Assembly (NCBI RefSeq): GCF_050717515.1
Contig: NZ_JBOITL010000027.1
Span: forward strand, 1 to 64,000
Reading direction: 5' to 3'
DNA: 64,000 bases
DNA from: Clostridium_AD sp050717515
GTDB taxonomy: Bacteria > Bacillota > Clostridia > Clostridiales > Clostridiaceae
A program made the position numbers and the translations under genes. The notes below the pieces were generated by a model. It ran no database searches. It saw only the letters and a program-made list of their open reading frames with translations, and was not told where the DNA came from. This document shows, piece by piece, positions 7,989-15,725 of this stretch; position 1 is the first letter of the stretch; each line of letters begins with the position of its first letter.

Positions 7989-8612
7989 ATGAGTAATCCA
8001 TGGAAATCACTTGATTTGGAAACGTATGAAAATCATATGTCATCTGATGAAGTATATCAACTACAGACCTTAAATGAGATTACTAAAGAACAATTGCAGG
8101 ACAATCAACGCACGTTTGTTGGAGTGTTAGGGGTTGCTGGTGGCAATGGCCTTGATAATATTGATATTTTAATAACACAAAAAGTTTATGCCGTTGACAT
8201 AAACAGAAACTATCTTGATATTTGCAAACAAAGATATCAAAATTTGGGAAGTACGTTAGAAATTATCTGCGGTGACTTAATTGATGATGCTATCGTTTTA
8301 CCTTACACTAACTTATTAATATGTAATTTAATTATTGAATACATAGGTGAAAAGGAATTTGTATCTATTATTGATAAAAATAAAATTAATGTAGATGTAG
8401 TATCCTGCGTTATACAGAAAAATAATGACAATTCATTTATAAGTAATTCAGACCTTAATTTACATTTTGAACCCATTTTATTTATTCATCACGACATTGA
8501 TGAAAATAAGCTTAAATATCTATTCTCTACTATTAAGTTTACCTGCATTAAATATAAAAAATATATACTTCCAAATGGTAAGGAATTTATTAGAATGGAC
8601 TTTAGACACTAG
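7989..8612 (+). CDS. Class I SAM-dependent methyltransferase-like protein
   Basis: 207 residues after CAGGAGG. The SAM-binding motif is a variant, GVLGVAGGNGL (about 45-55), followed by YAVDINRNYLDICKQRY and GDLIDD, the usual second and third SAM contacts. NLIIEYIG takes the place of motif IV. It is similar to free-standing methyltransferases of clostridia and bacilli with no known substrate. The gene stands alone, and a possible gene remnant lies downstream. Confidence 0.75.
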   Translation: MSNPWKSLDLETYENHMSSDEVYQLQTLNEITKEQLQDNQRTFVGVLGVAGGNGLDNIDILITQKVYAVDINRNYLDICKQRYQNLGSTLEIICGDLIDDAIVLPYTNLLICNLIIEYIGEKEFVSIIDKNKINVDVVSCVIQKNNDNSFISNSDLNLHFEPILFIHHDIDENKLKYLFSTIKFTCIKYKKYILPNGKEFIRMDFRH

Positions 8613-8613
8613 T

Positions 8614-8791
8614 AATATGTATTGACCTTAAAGTGAGTGTTGAATTTATAATTAATTCAGATTTTTTTATACAGAATAAATTAGGCGGGAGTGAAGGTGG
8701 TGGGATGAATATCGAAAATAATTCAGAAAAATGGTGGCACATTCCTTCACTAAGCGCAATTAACCCGATTTCAAGAGGGATATACAAATAG
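8614..8791 (+). pseudogene. Possible gene fragment upstream of the SnoaL-like gene
   Basis: An open stretch without a good start reads ...INSDFFIQNKLGGSEGGG, then MNIENNSEKWWHIPSLSAI from ATG 8705, ending at TAG 8789. A GGTGGTGGG sequence precedes ATG 8705. I recognise no family. It may be the tail of a lost gene, or a frameshifted beginning of the next gene, whose own frame extends upstream of its first usable start. Confidence 0.3.
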
Positions 8792-8795
8792 AGAC

Positions 8796-9299
8796 TTGAA
8801 TTTATTGGATAAATTTGTCGAGGAGCTTTTTGTGAATGACAAAGATTCTTTAATAGTTGGAACAGCAGATTCTGAATGGTGCATTGGGAAAGAAGATATT
8901 AAAAACTTGATTGGTTCAGACTGGAAGTATTGGGCGAATGTAGTTCTTGATATTGATGGAGCTACTGTTTCTTCACTAGGAGATGTTGCATGGGTTACTA
9001 CAGAGGGATTTTTAAATAGCACACTTAGTGAAACTAGATCATACGAGAAATGTTTGAATAAAATCAAAGAAAATATAGAGTCAGATATCAAATCAAAAGA
9101 TAAAGTACTAGATACATTAAGAACTATTTCAATGAGTTTGTATGATCTTAACCTTGGAGAAGAAGTAGTAAGGCCGTTCAGATTTACTGCAGTTTTATTG
9201 AGATGTAATAGTGGTTGGAAATTTCACAGTATACATTTCTCACATCCAACAAATTTACCGGCAGATGTAAGAGTAGTAGGAGATATGAGAATTAGTTAA
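8796..9299 (+). CDS. SnoaL/NTF2-like protein, apparently lacking its N-terminus
   Basis: 167 residues from TTG 8796. The fold signature of an NTF2/SnoaL-like domain is clear (NLIGSDWKYWANV, DVAWVTTEGFLN, RFTAVLLRCNSGWKFHSIHFS). The same frame continues upstream as RFQEGYTNRDLNLLDK, which fits the usual first helix of this family, but it meets a stop at 8751-8753 with no good start. The ribosome site before TTG is weak. I infer a 5' frameshift or truncation; the protein may be shortened by 15-20 residues or not made. Confidence 0.65.
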   Translation: MNLLDKFVEELFVNDKDSLIVGTADSEWCIGKEDIKNLIGSDWKYWANVVLDIDGATVSSLGDVAWVTTEGFLNSTLSETRSYEKCLNKIKENIESDIKSKDKVLDTLRTISMSLYDLNLGEEVVRPFRFTAVLLRCNSGWKFHSIHFSHPTNLPADVRVVGDMRIS

Positions 9300-9336
9300 A
9301 ATATATTCCAAATTAACATAAATAGGGGGAATTGCT

Positions 9337-10257
9337 ATGACTAAAGAAATGAAAGTTCTTGGTCAATATATTGATTTAGGACATAATATTAAGCTGGCTT
9401 ATCAAGAACCGGAAGTGTTTTCTAAATACCATGTTGTCTATCATGGCCAAAAGTATGGGAATTATTATTTTAGAAACTCACCAGATATGCTGTTGGGGAA
9501 AGCAAAATATATAGATTCAGGCTACTTTATTTTGAAAGATGATAAGATTGTAGGTGGAGCTTTCTTGAAGCCCAATTTTATGGCTGACTTATTTGTTATA
9601 CCACCTTATAATGATTACACATACATAGCAGACAAGCTATTAAAGTACTTAAAAACAATATCAAGTAAAACTGAAAAAATACTACTTCAGGAAATAATAG
9701 AAGATTATGTGCCTTTTTATGAAAGTAAAGACTGTGTAATTTTTGAAGATGGTTTTTGGATGATTAGGCCTACAGACTCCATAAATTGCATTGTTCCGGA
9801 TAATTATGAAGCTAAAGCTGTTGTTGAAGAGTATAAGAATGAAATCGCAGATTTGATAATAGCTGCATACACAGCTAATCCAACCATCAATTCAGTTGAT
9901 AGTAAAGAAAGCTATATCCAGCATGTAGAGGCAGCTATTGAAAATACTAAAGATAATGATACACTATATAACAGTTCAAAAGTAGTCATATGTAAGGCTA
10001 CCAATGAGGTTGTGGGCTCATGTTTACATATGGAGTTTGAAGGATTACCACTAATTATGAGTTTTGCTGTTAGACCGGAGCATCAAGGAAAAGGTATCGG
10101 AAGCTACTTAATTAAAAATTCAATTAACTGTTCAAGTACTGCTTATCGAGCTACTAGATTATTTGTTTTTAATAATAACCCAGCAATAGAAATCTATGAG
10201 CACCTGGGATTCATTAAAAATAGAACACTGAATGATATGTATTTAATAAATGACTAA
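9337..10257 (+). CDS. GNAT acetyltransferase with an N-terminal GNAT-like half
   Basis: 306 residues; GGGGG stands 8 bases before ATG. The C-terminal half (about 155-306) is a canonical GNAT domain with SFAVRPEHQGKGIGSYLI as motif A and NNPAIEIYEHLGF at the end. The N-terminal half (about 1-150) has the alpha/beta pattern of a degenerate GNAT fold without a clear acetyl-CoA loop. The layout resembles two-domain GNATs that act on small molecules. The substrate is unknown. Confidence 0.8.
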   Translation: MTKEMKVLGQYIDLGHNIKLAYQEPEVFSKYHVVYHGQKYGNYYFRNSPDMLLGKAKYIDSGYFILKDDKIVGGAFLKPNFMADLFVIPPYNDYTYIADKLLKYLKTISSKTEKILLQEIIEDYVPFYESKDCVIFEDGFWMIRPTDSINCIVPDNYEAKAVVEEYKNEIADLIIAAYTANPTINSVDSKESYIQHVEAAIENTKDNDTLYNSSKVVICKATNEVVGSCLHMEFEGLPLIMSFAVRPEHQGKGIGSYLIKNSINCSSTAYRATRLFVFNNNPAIEIYEHLGFIKNRTLNDMYLIND

Positions 10258-10538
10258 TCTTAAGCCGGTTATAACCAAGATAACTTTGAGTATTGCACTA
10301 AGAATTTAGGTGAAATTTATACTGATAAAATACGAAATATATTGTTAAACATTAAATGATTAAGTTATTAAATTCATGAAGAATATTCTTATTAAGCGTC
10401 ACAACTATTAAAACCGAATAATCCCATAAAACGCCGTATTATTAAGGAATTTTACGGTGTTTTTACGTCGTATTTGACTGATAATTTGACACAACAAATA
10501 TGCTAAAAAAGGAAATTTAGAATGGGAGGAATGGCATA
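10258..10538. other. Intergenic region before the phage-tail remnant
   Basis: 281 bases with no gene. It holds a GCGTCACAAC segment (near 10396) shared with other intergenic terminators in the window, and the terminator at 10428-10464. The ribosome site of the first phage-like gene (GGGAGG) is at the right edge. Confidence 0.6.
10428..10464 (+). terminator. Rho-independent terminator
   Basis: Stem AAAACGCCGTA / TACGGTGTTTTT (one G-T pair) with an AT-rich loop and a T tail. It lies between the two-domain GNAT gene and the phage-like cluster and would insulate that cluster. Confidence 0.7.
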
Positions 10539-10877
10539 ATGGCTATAGGAGATGCAACACCTAAAAAACTATATCAAGGAGCATTAAGTGCTACAGTAAC
10601 AGCAAAGTATACAACACCTGCTAACATTAGAACTCAGATAGTTGAGATATGGGCGGACAATCAAAATACGACTACTGATAGAAAAATAAATATGTATGCT
10701 CATGGTTTAGCAAGTGCAAATAGATTAAGCCATAACATACCGATTACGAAGGATACAGGGGTTAGTATATCAGATAATAAAATCATCTTAAATGCAGGTG
10801 AAGTATTCGCTATGTCCCAAGATATAGGGAATGATTGTGTTGTTACTATATATGGTATAGAGGAGGTAATTGCATAA
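10539..10877 (+). CDS. Phage tail-associated small protein
   Basis: 112 residues after GGGAGG. The sequence is beta-rich (ALSATVTAKYTTPANIRTQIVEIWADN, split here by family context, with a central NMYAHGLAS) and resembles small tail-fibre or tail-tip accessory proteins in clostridial prophages. It overlaps the next start by one base (TAATG). It is the first of four tightly packed small genes; no capsid, portal or lysis genes are nearby, so this is a remnant or a captured tail segment. Confidence 0.5.
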   Translation: MAIGDATPKKLYQGALSATVTAKYTTPANIRTQIVEIWADNQNTTTDRKINMYAHGLASANRLSHNIPITKDTGVSISDNKIILNAGEVFAMSQDIGNDCVVTIYGIEEVIA

Positions 10878-11383
10878 TGAGTAAAATAATTAATTACCAG
10901 CCTCAAGGAGCTGCTGATTATTGGACAAAAACAAGCGTAAATAAATCAGAACGAAATAAATATGTATATCTACCATCGACAAATTATAGTCCTATATTTT
11001 CAATTACCGGAAAAGGTCGTTTAAAAACAATCATAACAAAGGGTGTTACTATTGATTATAAAACATTTGTTAGGGTTACGGTGGATGGGGTTGTTAAATG
11101 TAATATCAACAATAATAAAGAAATTAACAAAGTTTTTGGTCTAATTACGGAAGATCTTATATCATGCAATCCATCCACTGGATTTCTTTCTACGCCATAT
11201 AATAGTATGACTGAAAAACTAACTGACTGGGGTGTCTCATATCCGACTGAGCCTTTCTCTTTTGGGGTGTGTGTCATAGCAGAACCAATAATTTTTGAAT
11301 CTAGTTTACTAATTGAGATTATGTGTGAATATCCTGGTGGTCCTACCACATGTCCATATGATATATCATATTGTGTATTATAG
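10877..11383 (+). CDS. Phage structural-like hypothetical protein
   Basis: The start is ATG 10877, overlapping the previous stop; AGGAGG lies 11 bases upstream. 168 residues, mostly short beta-prone segments with no membrane helix or enzyme motif; it ends in a Cys-containing CPYDISYCVL tail. Tight coupling to the preceding tail-like gene suggests a tail or baseplate accessory role. I recognise no named family. Confidence 0.45.
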   Translation: MSKIINYQPQGAADYWTKTSVNKSERNKYVYLPSTNYSPIFSITGKGRLKTIITKGVTIDYKTFVRVTVDGVVKCNINNNKEINKVFGLITEDLISCNPSTGFLSTPYNSMTEKLTDWGVSYPTEPFSFGVCVIAEPIIFESSLLIEIMCEYPGGPTTCPYDISYCVL

Positions 11384-11401
11384 AGAAGGGTGGAATTAAA
11401 A

Positions 11402-11572
11402 ATGGAAAATGTTTATAAAACTACAATATTACCAAGCGGAGCAATCATTAAGGAAGTAGACAATCCAAAAAACGAATCAATAATAGTCCAACCAGTTGAC
11501 AAAGACAAAGTCGAAATGACTGAACTTATAATAACATTATCAGAACAAATAATAACATTAGGAGGAATTTAA
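11402..11572 (+). CDS. Small phage-tail-cluster protein (56 aa)
   Basis: ATG 11402 follows AAGGGTGG; an in-frame GTG at 11390 overlaps that site. The product is acidic/basic mixed (MENVYKTTILPSGAIIKEVDNP...) and ends in a short amphipathic helix. Genes of this size lie between tail-fibre and CD1375-type genes in clostridial phages. The last bases hold the ribosome site (TTAGGAGG) of the next gene. Confidence 0.5.
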   Translation: MENVYKTTILPSGAIIKEVDNPKNESIIVQPVDKDKVEMTELIITLSEQIITLGGI

Positions 11573-11573
11573 T

Positions 11574-11729
11574 ATGAAAGATTACTTAGTAAAAGCTTAT
11601 GGATATTTGGTAAAGGTGTCGGTGTGGGATTTAGAGCCAGTGGAAGCTAGCACAAAGAAAGTAGTACCTGAGAATTACAGAGCATCGGTTGCTTTGTATT
11701 TATCTACAGGAGAAATTGTTGCACTTTAG
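11574..11729 (+). CDS. CD1375-like small phage protein (51 aa)
   Basis: ATG 11574 lies one base after the previous stop, with GGAGG 6 bases upstream. The 51-residue product begins MKDYLVKAYGYLVK and contains VVPENYRASVALYL, the pattern of CD1375/XkdX-like small proteins found at the end of phage tail operons. The function is unknown. It closes the phage-like cluster and is followed by a strong hairpin. Confidence 0.6.
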   Translation: MKDYLVKAYGYLVKVSVWDLEPVEASTKKVVPENYRASVALYLSTGEIVAL

Positions 11730-11741
11730 CAAACTAAGCTG

Positions 11742-11774
11742 ATATAAAGATTAGGATATCTCTAATCTTTATAT
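11742..11774 (+). terminator. Hairpin after the phage-tail remnant
   Basis: A perfect 13-base-pair stem (ATATAAAGATTAG with CTAATCTTTATAT) and a 7-base loop, 13 bases after the last phage-like stop. The descending arm is T-rich but no long T run follows. It probably terminates the cluster in both directions. Confidence 0.6.
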
Positions 11775-11865
11775 TTATGATAAATTATGGTATTATTAAT
11801 TCGGAACAGTAAAATATTGCGTCTTAGATAATAAAATAATAATTAATCGTATTGGAGGAGGTACA

Positions 11866-12213
11866 ATGGGAAAAATGAGAAGTAGCTGGAGTAAAAAACA
11901 AACAGATGAAAAAGCGCTGTCTGTACTTAGAAATGGTAGCTGGCGTAAAAAACAATGGAGTAAAAAACAAACAGATGAAAAAGTGCTGTCTGTACTTAGC
12001 AATATTTGTTCTATAAGCATAATAATATTTGTATGTACGCAGATTTTAGGTATTTGGAAAACTGAAGCAGATGTAATTGTGCCATTGATAGGTGTGTCAG
12101 CGTTAATTCAAGCCAGTCAGAATTGGAAGAAGAATAAAGAAGTTGATAAAGTTAGTGTTTGTGCTATGATACTTGCTTTGGTGTTTTCAATTTTTGAATT
12201 TATAATAAAATAA
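11866..12213 (+). CDS. Small membrane protein with a tandem N-terminal repeat
   Basis: 115 residues after TTGGAGGAGG. The N-terminus holds two copies of WSKKQTDEKxLSVL (about 8-21 and 31-44), encoded by 44-base direct repeats at 11887-11930 and 11956-11999 that differ by one base. Two hydrophobic helices follow (about 46-62 and 95-113). The repeat looks like a recent 69-base in-frame duplication. The family is unknown. An AT-rich sequence with ATTCGGAACAGT before it matches promoter segments of the next two units. Confidence 0.6.
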   Translation: MGKMRSSWSKKQTDEKALSVLRNGSWRKKQWSKKQTDEKVLSVLSNICSISIIIFVCTQILGIWKTEADVIVPLIGVSALIQASQNWKKNKEVDKVSVCAMILALVFSIFEFIIK

Positions 12214-12243
12214 ACTCAAATTTGTAAAATGGATTGGATTAGC

Positions 12244-12275
12244 GAAAGTAACACAATGGTAATTGAGTTACTTTC
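12244..12275 (+). terminator. Hairpin after the repeat-containing membrane gene
   Basis: Stem GAAAGTAAC / GTTACTTTC around a 14-base loop, 31 bases after the stop. There is no marked T tail, so termination is uncertain. Confidence 0.45.
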
Positions 12276-12399
12276 ACATTGAGGCTATTACGCATTACAA
12301 AATAATTGTAAATATACTTAATTTATGGTAATTATGGTATGATAGAATGTATATTGTTAGTCAGAATTGTTAAAAATTACGAAATAAAGGAGCAAAGTA

Positions 12400-12612
12400 A
12401 TGAAATGCCCATATTGCGGAAATGAGATGAAGAATGGAGCGATTTGTGGAGGAAGAGACAACTTAAAATTTATTGCAGATAAAGCAAAAAAGAGATTCGG
12501 GATATTTCCTGTAAGTATAAAATTAACAAGTCTTTGGGGTGGCAAATTAATATCCCACTATTGTGAAAATTGCCGTAAAATTATAATTGATATTGAACAA
12601 TCTTCTACTTAG
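12400..12612 (+). CDS. DUF6487-like zinc-ribbon protein
   Basis: 70 residues; AAAGGAG stands 8 bases before ATG. Two Cys pairs (CPYCGNEM at the N-terminus and CENCRK near residue 60) form a zinc ribbon around a central FPVSIKL...LWGGKLISH segment, the pattern of the DUF6487 family. It is a cytosolic protein of unknown role. It is flanked by hairpins and followed by the duplicated terminator/promoter segment. Confidence 0.7.
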   Translation: MKCPYCGNEMKNGAICGGRDNLKFIADKAKKRFGIFPVSIKLTSLWGGKLISHYCENCRKIIIDIEQSST

Positions 12613-12741
12613 GCGTCACAAACAATAAAAGTTTGTGGCGTTTTTACTTATGACGACTTAGGAAAACATGGTGCAGTAAAGTTTGGACTATTCCAATTTT
12701 TACTGTTATGTTATATAATGGTAACAATGATTCGGAATCGT
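12611..12741 (+). repeat. Duplicated terminator-plus-promoter segment, copy A
   Basis: Terminator stem CGTCACAAAC / GTTTGTGGCG (12614-12640, T run after it), then TATGACGACTTAGGAAAACATGG, TGCAGTAAAGTTTGGACTATTCC, a TATAATGG -10-like sequence and ATGATTCGGAATCGTAT. About 130 bases are nearly identical to 13590-13720. It ends one transcript and probably starts the next (gene 12782). Confidence 0.75.
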
Positions 12742-12781
12742 ATTTAAGAGATCTGTATTAATATATTTGTGGGGGTAGATC

Positions 12782-13093
12782 ATGGGCAGGTTACTATATA
12801 AAATATTACCTATATTACCAATGATGTTATCATTAGCATTAATTTTATTTATATATCCAAAAATTGATGAAAAATATGGGATAACAAATAAAGTAAGTTT
12901 AAAACTTAAAGTAGGTCAGGAGTGGAAACCATTTTTTTGTGTTTGTAGTTTTCTTGTATTTATATTAGGGGTGGGTATATTGGGTATATATATAATTGAA
13001 ATTCCTAATACTGTATATTTTATACTATGTGGAATTTATGGTGGATTCAGTATTGGTATAGCAAATAAACTTACAATAAGAAAAAATATATAG
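12782..13093 (+). CDS. Three-helix membrane protein
   Basis: 103 residues; GGGGGT stands 6 bases before ATG. Hydrophobic helices at about 8-26, 50-72 and 77-93 are separated by a polar loop (DEKYGITNKVSLKLK). There are no enzyme motifs. The gene is transcribed from duplicated segment A. Its family is unknown. Confidence 0.6.
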   Translation: MGRLLYKILPILPMMLSLALILFIYPKIDEKYGITNKVSLKLKVGQEWKPFFCVCSFLVFILGVGILGIYIIEIPNTVYFILCGIYGGFSIGIANKLTIRKNI

Positions 13094-13159
13094 TCATACT
13101 TTTTCGTAAGTTACGTCACAACTGTAAACAATTGTGCATGTGGATGGGGAGGGGATATA

Positions 13160-13579
13160 GTGAAGAAAAAAGGAATAATCTATTTAGTAATAATTGTGGT
13201 TATTATTTTTGGAGGAGCAATTATTACCGTTAAAACAAATCAGTATAAGCAAAGAGTAACTTTTACACAGGAAAAATGGGTTGCAGAACCAAACAAAAGA
13301 TTTGTAATAGTAAAAGATATGATAAAAAAACATAATTTTGACAATATGACAAAGGAAGACGTAATTAATTTATTAGGAGAACCAGACAATAAGGGGAAGG
13401 CGGATGGTTTTGCCAGAGGGATCTCTAATAGAAAAAAAACTGTTGATTTAAATAATTCAAATAGCATTTGTTATTTCACTAAAACTGGACAAATGCCAGA
13501 AGATTTTAATGGTTTCTACATTATGCTTGATAATAATGGAAAAGTTAGTGACTATGCTATTATCCACTTTACTACATAA
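13160..13579 (+). CDS. Membrane-anchored BamE/SmpA-like protein
   Basis: 139 residues from GTG with GGGGAGGGG 5 bases upstream. An N-terminal anchor (about 5-24) is followed by an extracytoplasmic domain. MTKEDVINLLGEPDNKGK (about 66-83) is the core helix-turn of BamE/SmpA-like folds, here in a Gram-positive surface version. It is followed by duplicated segment B, whose terminator starts 13 bases after the stop. The role is unknown. Confidence 0.65.
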   Translation: MKKKGIIYLVIIVVIIFGGAIITVKTNQYKQRVTFTQEKWVAEPNKRFVIVKDMIKKHNFDNMTKEDVINLLGEPDNKGKADGFARGISNRKKTVDLNNSNSICYFTKTGQMPEDFNGFYIMLDNNGKVSDYAIIHFTT

Positions 13580-13589
13580 TATTCTTTTT

Positions 13590-13720
13590 AGACGTCACAA
13601 ACAATAAAAGTTTGTGACGTTTTTACTTGTGACGACTTAGGAAAATATGGTGCAGTAAAGTTTGGACTATTCCAATTCTTACTTTTGTGTTATATATTGG
13701 TAATAATGATTCGGAACCGT
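13590..13720 (+). repeat. Duplicated terminator-plus-promoter segment, copy B
   Basis: A near copy of 12611-12741. The terminator stem is now perfect (ACGTCACAAAC / GTTTGTGACGT, 13592-13620). The promoter-like part reads TGTTATATATTGG, followed by ATGATTCGGAACCGT. The T-for-G change in the stem keeps pairing, so selection on the hairpin is likely. It now faces a degraded gene region. Confidence 0.75.
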
Positions 13721-13770
13721 AATGTATGACGAAGTAAAAATTATTTAAATTTGTAGAGGGGGAAACATTA

Positions 13771-14440
13771 TGTTAATACGATGGGCATAGCTGGCAAGTG
13801 AACCGCTGTTCAAGAAACTGTATCAAGAAACAGAATTTTGGCAGATTGAAGAGATATTAATATAGAGAATTCAAAAGTTATCAATAAACAGTAGTAAAAT
13901 TATGTGCAGTATAGATTATTAATATTAGGTAAGGTGGTTGATTATATGAATATAGTATTTGCAGAAGCAATAGATACAGAGTTTTTTTGGCTTTTAACAC
14001 CGATTGGAAAAATATGTTTTGGGATTATGGATATGATGTTAATGCTTGGCTTTGCCGACGTGATGAGAAACTAAGATATTATTCGGTTATCAATAATCGA
14101 TTTATTTACCATACTGCCTTACCATATTCGGAAAATTATATCGTATTGGTCGAAGAGGAGAAGTCAATGCATTTAAGGCTATACTCAAAAATACTATGGA
14201 GTTAAAGAAAGATTTATTCGAATAGGTGTTAAGTGGAGAATTATCTTTAGATAATGTGTTAGTAGGAGAATTATGGATTGAATCAGATGAAGATATAACA
14301 CCTATAATTGGCTGACGCCTACATACACGATACTAATTTAGGTTTTCAAGCAGAAAAAGTGCCACTTACAATAGAAAGATGTGAATTAATTATGGTTCAG
14401 CAGAAAGAAATTGTTGCTGTCCGCCTTGGCTGGTGAGCTT
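13771..14440 (+). pseudogene. Graveyard of gene fragments
   Basis: There is no intact gene between 13580 and 14557. ATG 13771 with GAGGGGG leads to a stop after six codons, then LASEPLFKKLYQETEFW in frame. ATG 13946 (GGTGG upstream) reads MNIVFAEAIDTEFF and loses frame in a run of seven Ts at 13982-13988; one extra T would join it to FNTDWKNMFWDYGYDVNAW through IVLVEEE. Then come LKAILKNTMELKKDLFE-stop-VLSGELSLDN and TNLGFQAEKVPLTIERCEL, whose last codons lie in repeat copy 3. At least one unrecognised family has decayed here. Confidence 0.6.
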
Positions 14441-14515
14441 TTTTTATATAGCAATGTGTAAATTTATGGTTTATAATCTATATATAGGTTAATAGCAGAA
14501 TCATCGCCAAAGCAC
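14419..14515 (+). repeat. Intergenic repeat, copy 3
   Basis: It starts with terminator arms GTCCGCC / GGTGAGC and a run of seven Ts, then TATATAGCAATGTGTAAATTTATGG, the TATAATCTATATATAGG core, GTTAATAGC and the CATCGCCAAAGCAC tail. The left end supplies the last codons of the fragment upstream. It precedes the coiled-coil gene at 14557. Confidence 0.75.
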
Positions 14516-14556
14516 TATCTTGTACAAAAAAGTCATAAGGAGAGAGGAAGTTTAGC

Positions 14557-15495
14557 ATGTTTGAAGAACTTAACAGGGAACTCATAAATGTTAAAGAAAA
14601 ATTATTGAGAAAAAAGAAATTTCAAAGTTTGGTTAACCAGACTAGGGAATCATTGCAAAAAGAATTAGAGAGAAAGATAGGGCTGGAAAATATTCTTAAA
14701 GATGAGGATAGTGATGTTAAAAAACTTGAATCATTAAGTATTACTAGTATATTTTATTCTATACTTGGGAGTAAACATCAACAGCTTGAAAAGGAGAGGC
14801 AAGAGTTGCTTTCTGCTAGGCTAAAGTATGATGAGTGTTGCAAATCAGTTTTAGCATTAGAGAGGGAACTTGCATCTTATAAATCTTCATTGAACAGTCT
14901 AGCTGGTGTAGATTGTGAATATGAAACTATATTAAAGCACAAAGAAGAGTTTATACTGCAATTAAATGATGGTAATACTAAAAAGCTACTTCAACTTATA
15001 GACAACCTAGCTGACCTTGAAGCACAGAATAAAGAATTGAAGGAAGCAATAGCGTCAGGTGATGCTGTACAAATTGAACTTGGACATGTAATAGATTCTC
15101 TTGAAAGTGCTGAAGGCTGGGGGACATGGGATATATTAGGTGGAGGTTTACTTGCCACTGCAGCTAAGCACTCACATATTGATGAAGCTAAGGAATATGT
15201 ACATCATACAAAAATTGCATTGATACGATTCCAAAATGAATTATCCGATGTAAATTTAATAATGAATATAGATATAAATATTGGTTCTTTCGAAACATTT
15301 GCAGATTATTTTTTTGATGGTCTTATATCTGATTGGGTTGTACAATCAAAAATTTGCGAATCATTAGATAGTTCACGGCGTGTTGCAAACAATGTAGAAA
15401 GTGTAATAGGTTCACTGAAAAAAAAGTTCGATAGTATACAAAATGACTTGCTTTCAACAGAAGAAAATATAAAATTGCTTGTTTACCAAGCGTAA
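14557..15495 (+). CDS. Coiled-coil protein with a GWGTWDILGGG motif
   Basis: 312 residues after GGAGAGAGG. It is predicted to be mostly helical with long heptad-like stretches at about 1-55, 75-160 and 280-308, and one conserved-looking glycine-rich break, GWGTWDILGGG (about 189-199). It has no signal peptide and no membrane segment. It resembles uncharacterised conserved Firmicute proteins with the same motif. The function is unknown. Repeat copy 3 is directly upstream. Confidence 0.65.
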   Translation: MFEELNRELINVKEKLLRKKKFQSLVNQTRESLQKELERKIGLENILKDEDSDVKKLESLSITSIFYSILGSKHQQLEKERQELLSARLKYDECCKSVLALERELASYKSSLNSLAGVDCEYETILKHKEEFILQLNDGNTKKLLQLIDNLADLEAQNKELKEAIASGDAVQIELGHVIDSLESAEGWGTWDILGGGLLATAAKHSHIDEAKEYVHHTKIALIRFQNELSDVNLIMNIDINIGSFETFADYFFDGLISDWVVQSKICESLDSSRRVANNVESVIGSLKKKFDSIQNDLLSTEENIKLLVYQA

Positions 15496-15504
15496 ATGCA
15501 GCTT

Positions 15505-15641
15505 GAACAAATATATAGAATCACAAGTTACAAAGAACTAGGTATAGAACGTGTATCATTTTTGCAGCCTCTTTCATCAAAAATTTTAATAGAAGAGGAT
15601 GGGATCTCTATGTATTTGTGCTATAATCCATCGGAGATTTA
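15505..15641 (+). pseudogene. Fragment of a metallophosphoesterase gene (paralog of 25058-25831)
   Basis: The frame reads QIYRITSYKELGIERVSFLQ...EDGISMYLCYNPSEI then stops. It matches the middle of the intact phosphoesterase at 25320-25440 (QIYNELGIERVSFLK...GISMYLCHNPSKI) at DNA level with long identical runs such as CTAGGTATAGAACGTGTATC. Only about 45 codons remain. It is a decayed partial copy left by duplication or recombination. Confidence 0.75.
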
Positions 15642-15725
15642 ACCGGGAAAGAAGTGCTAGCTGTATTAGTATAGACTTTGAAATGAAACCTATAAAAGAT
15701 GATAAAGGGAGTTGTTTATACACAT

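Noticed and set aside
8771..9091. Reverse-strand reading frame opposite the SnoaL-like gene
   Set aside because: The + strand shows the family motifs; the reverse translation has no such pattern and no ribosome site.
10539..11729. Complete prophage or tailocin
   Set aside because: Only four tiny genes; no capsid, portal, terminase, sheath, tube, lysis or integrase genes nearby.
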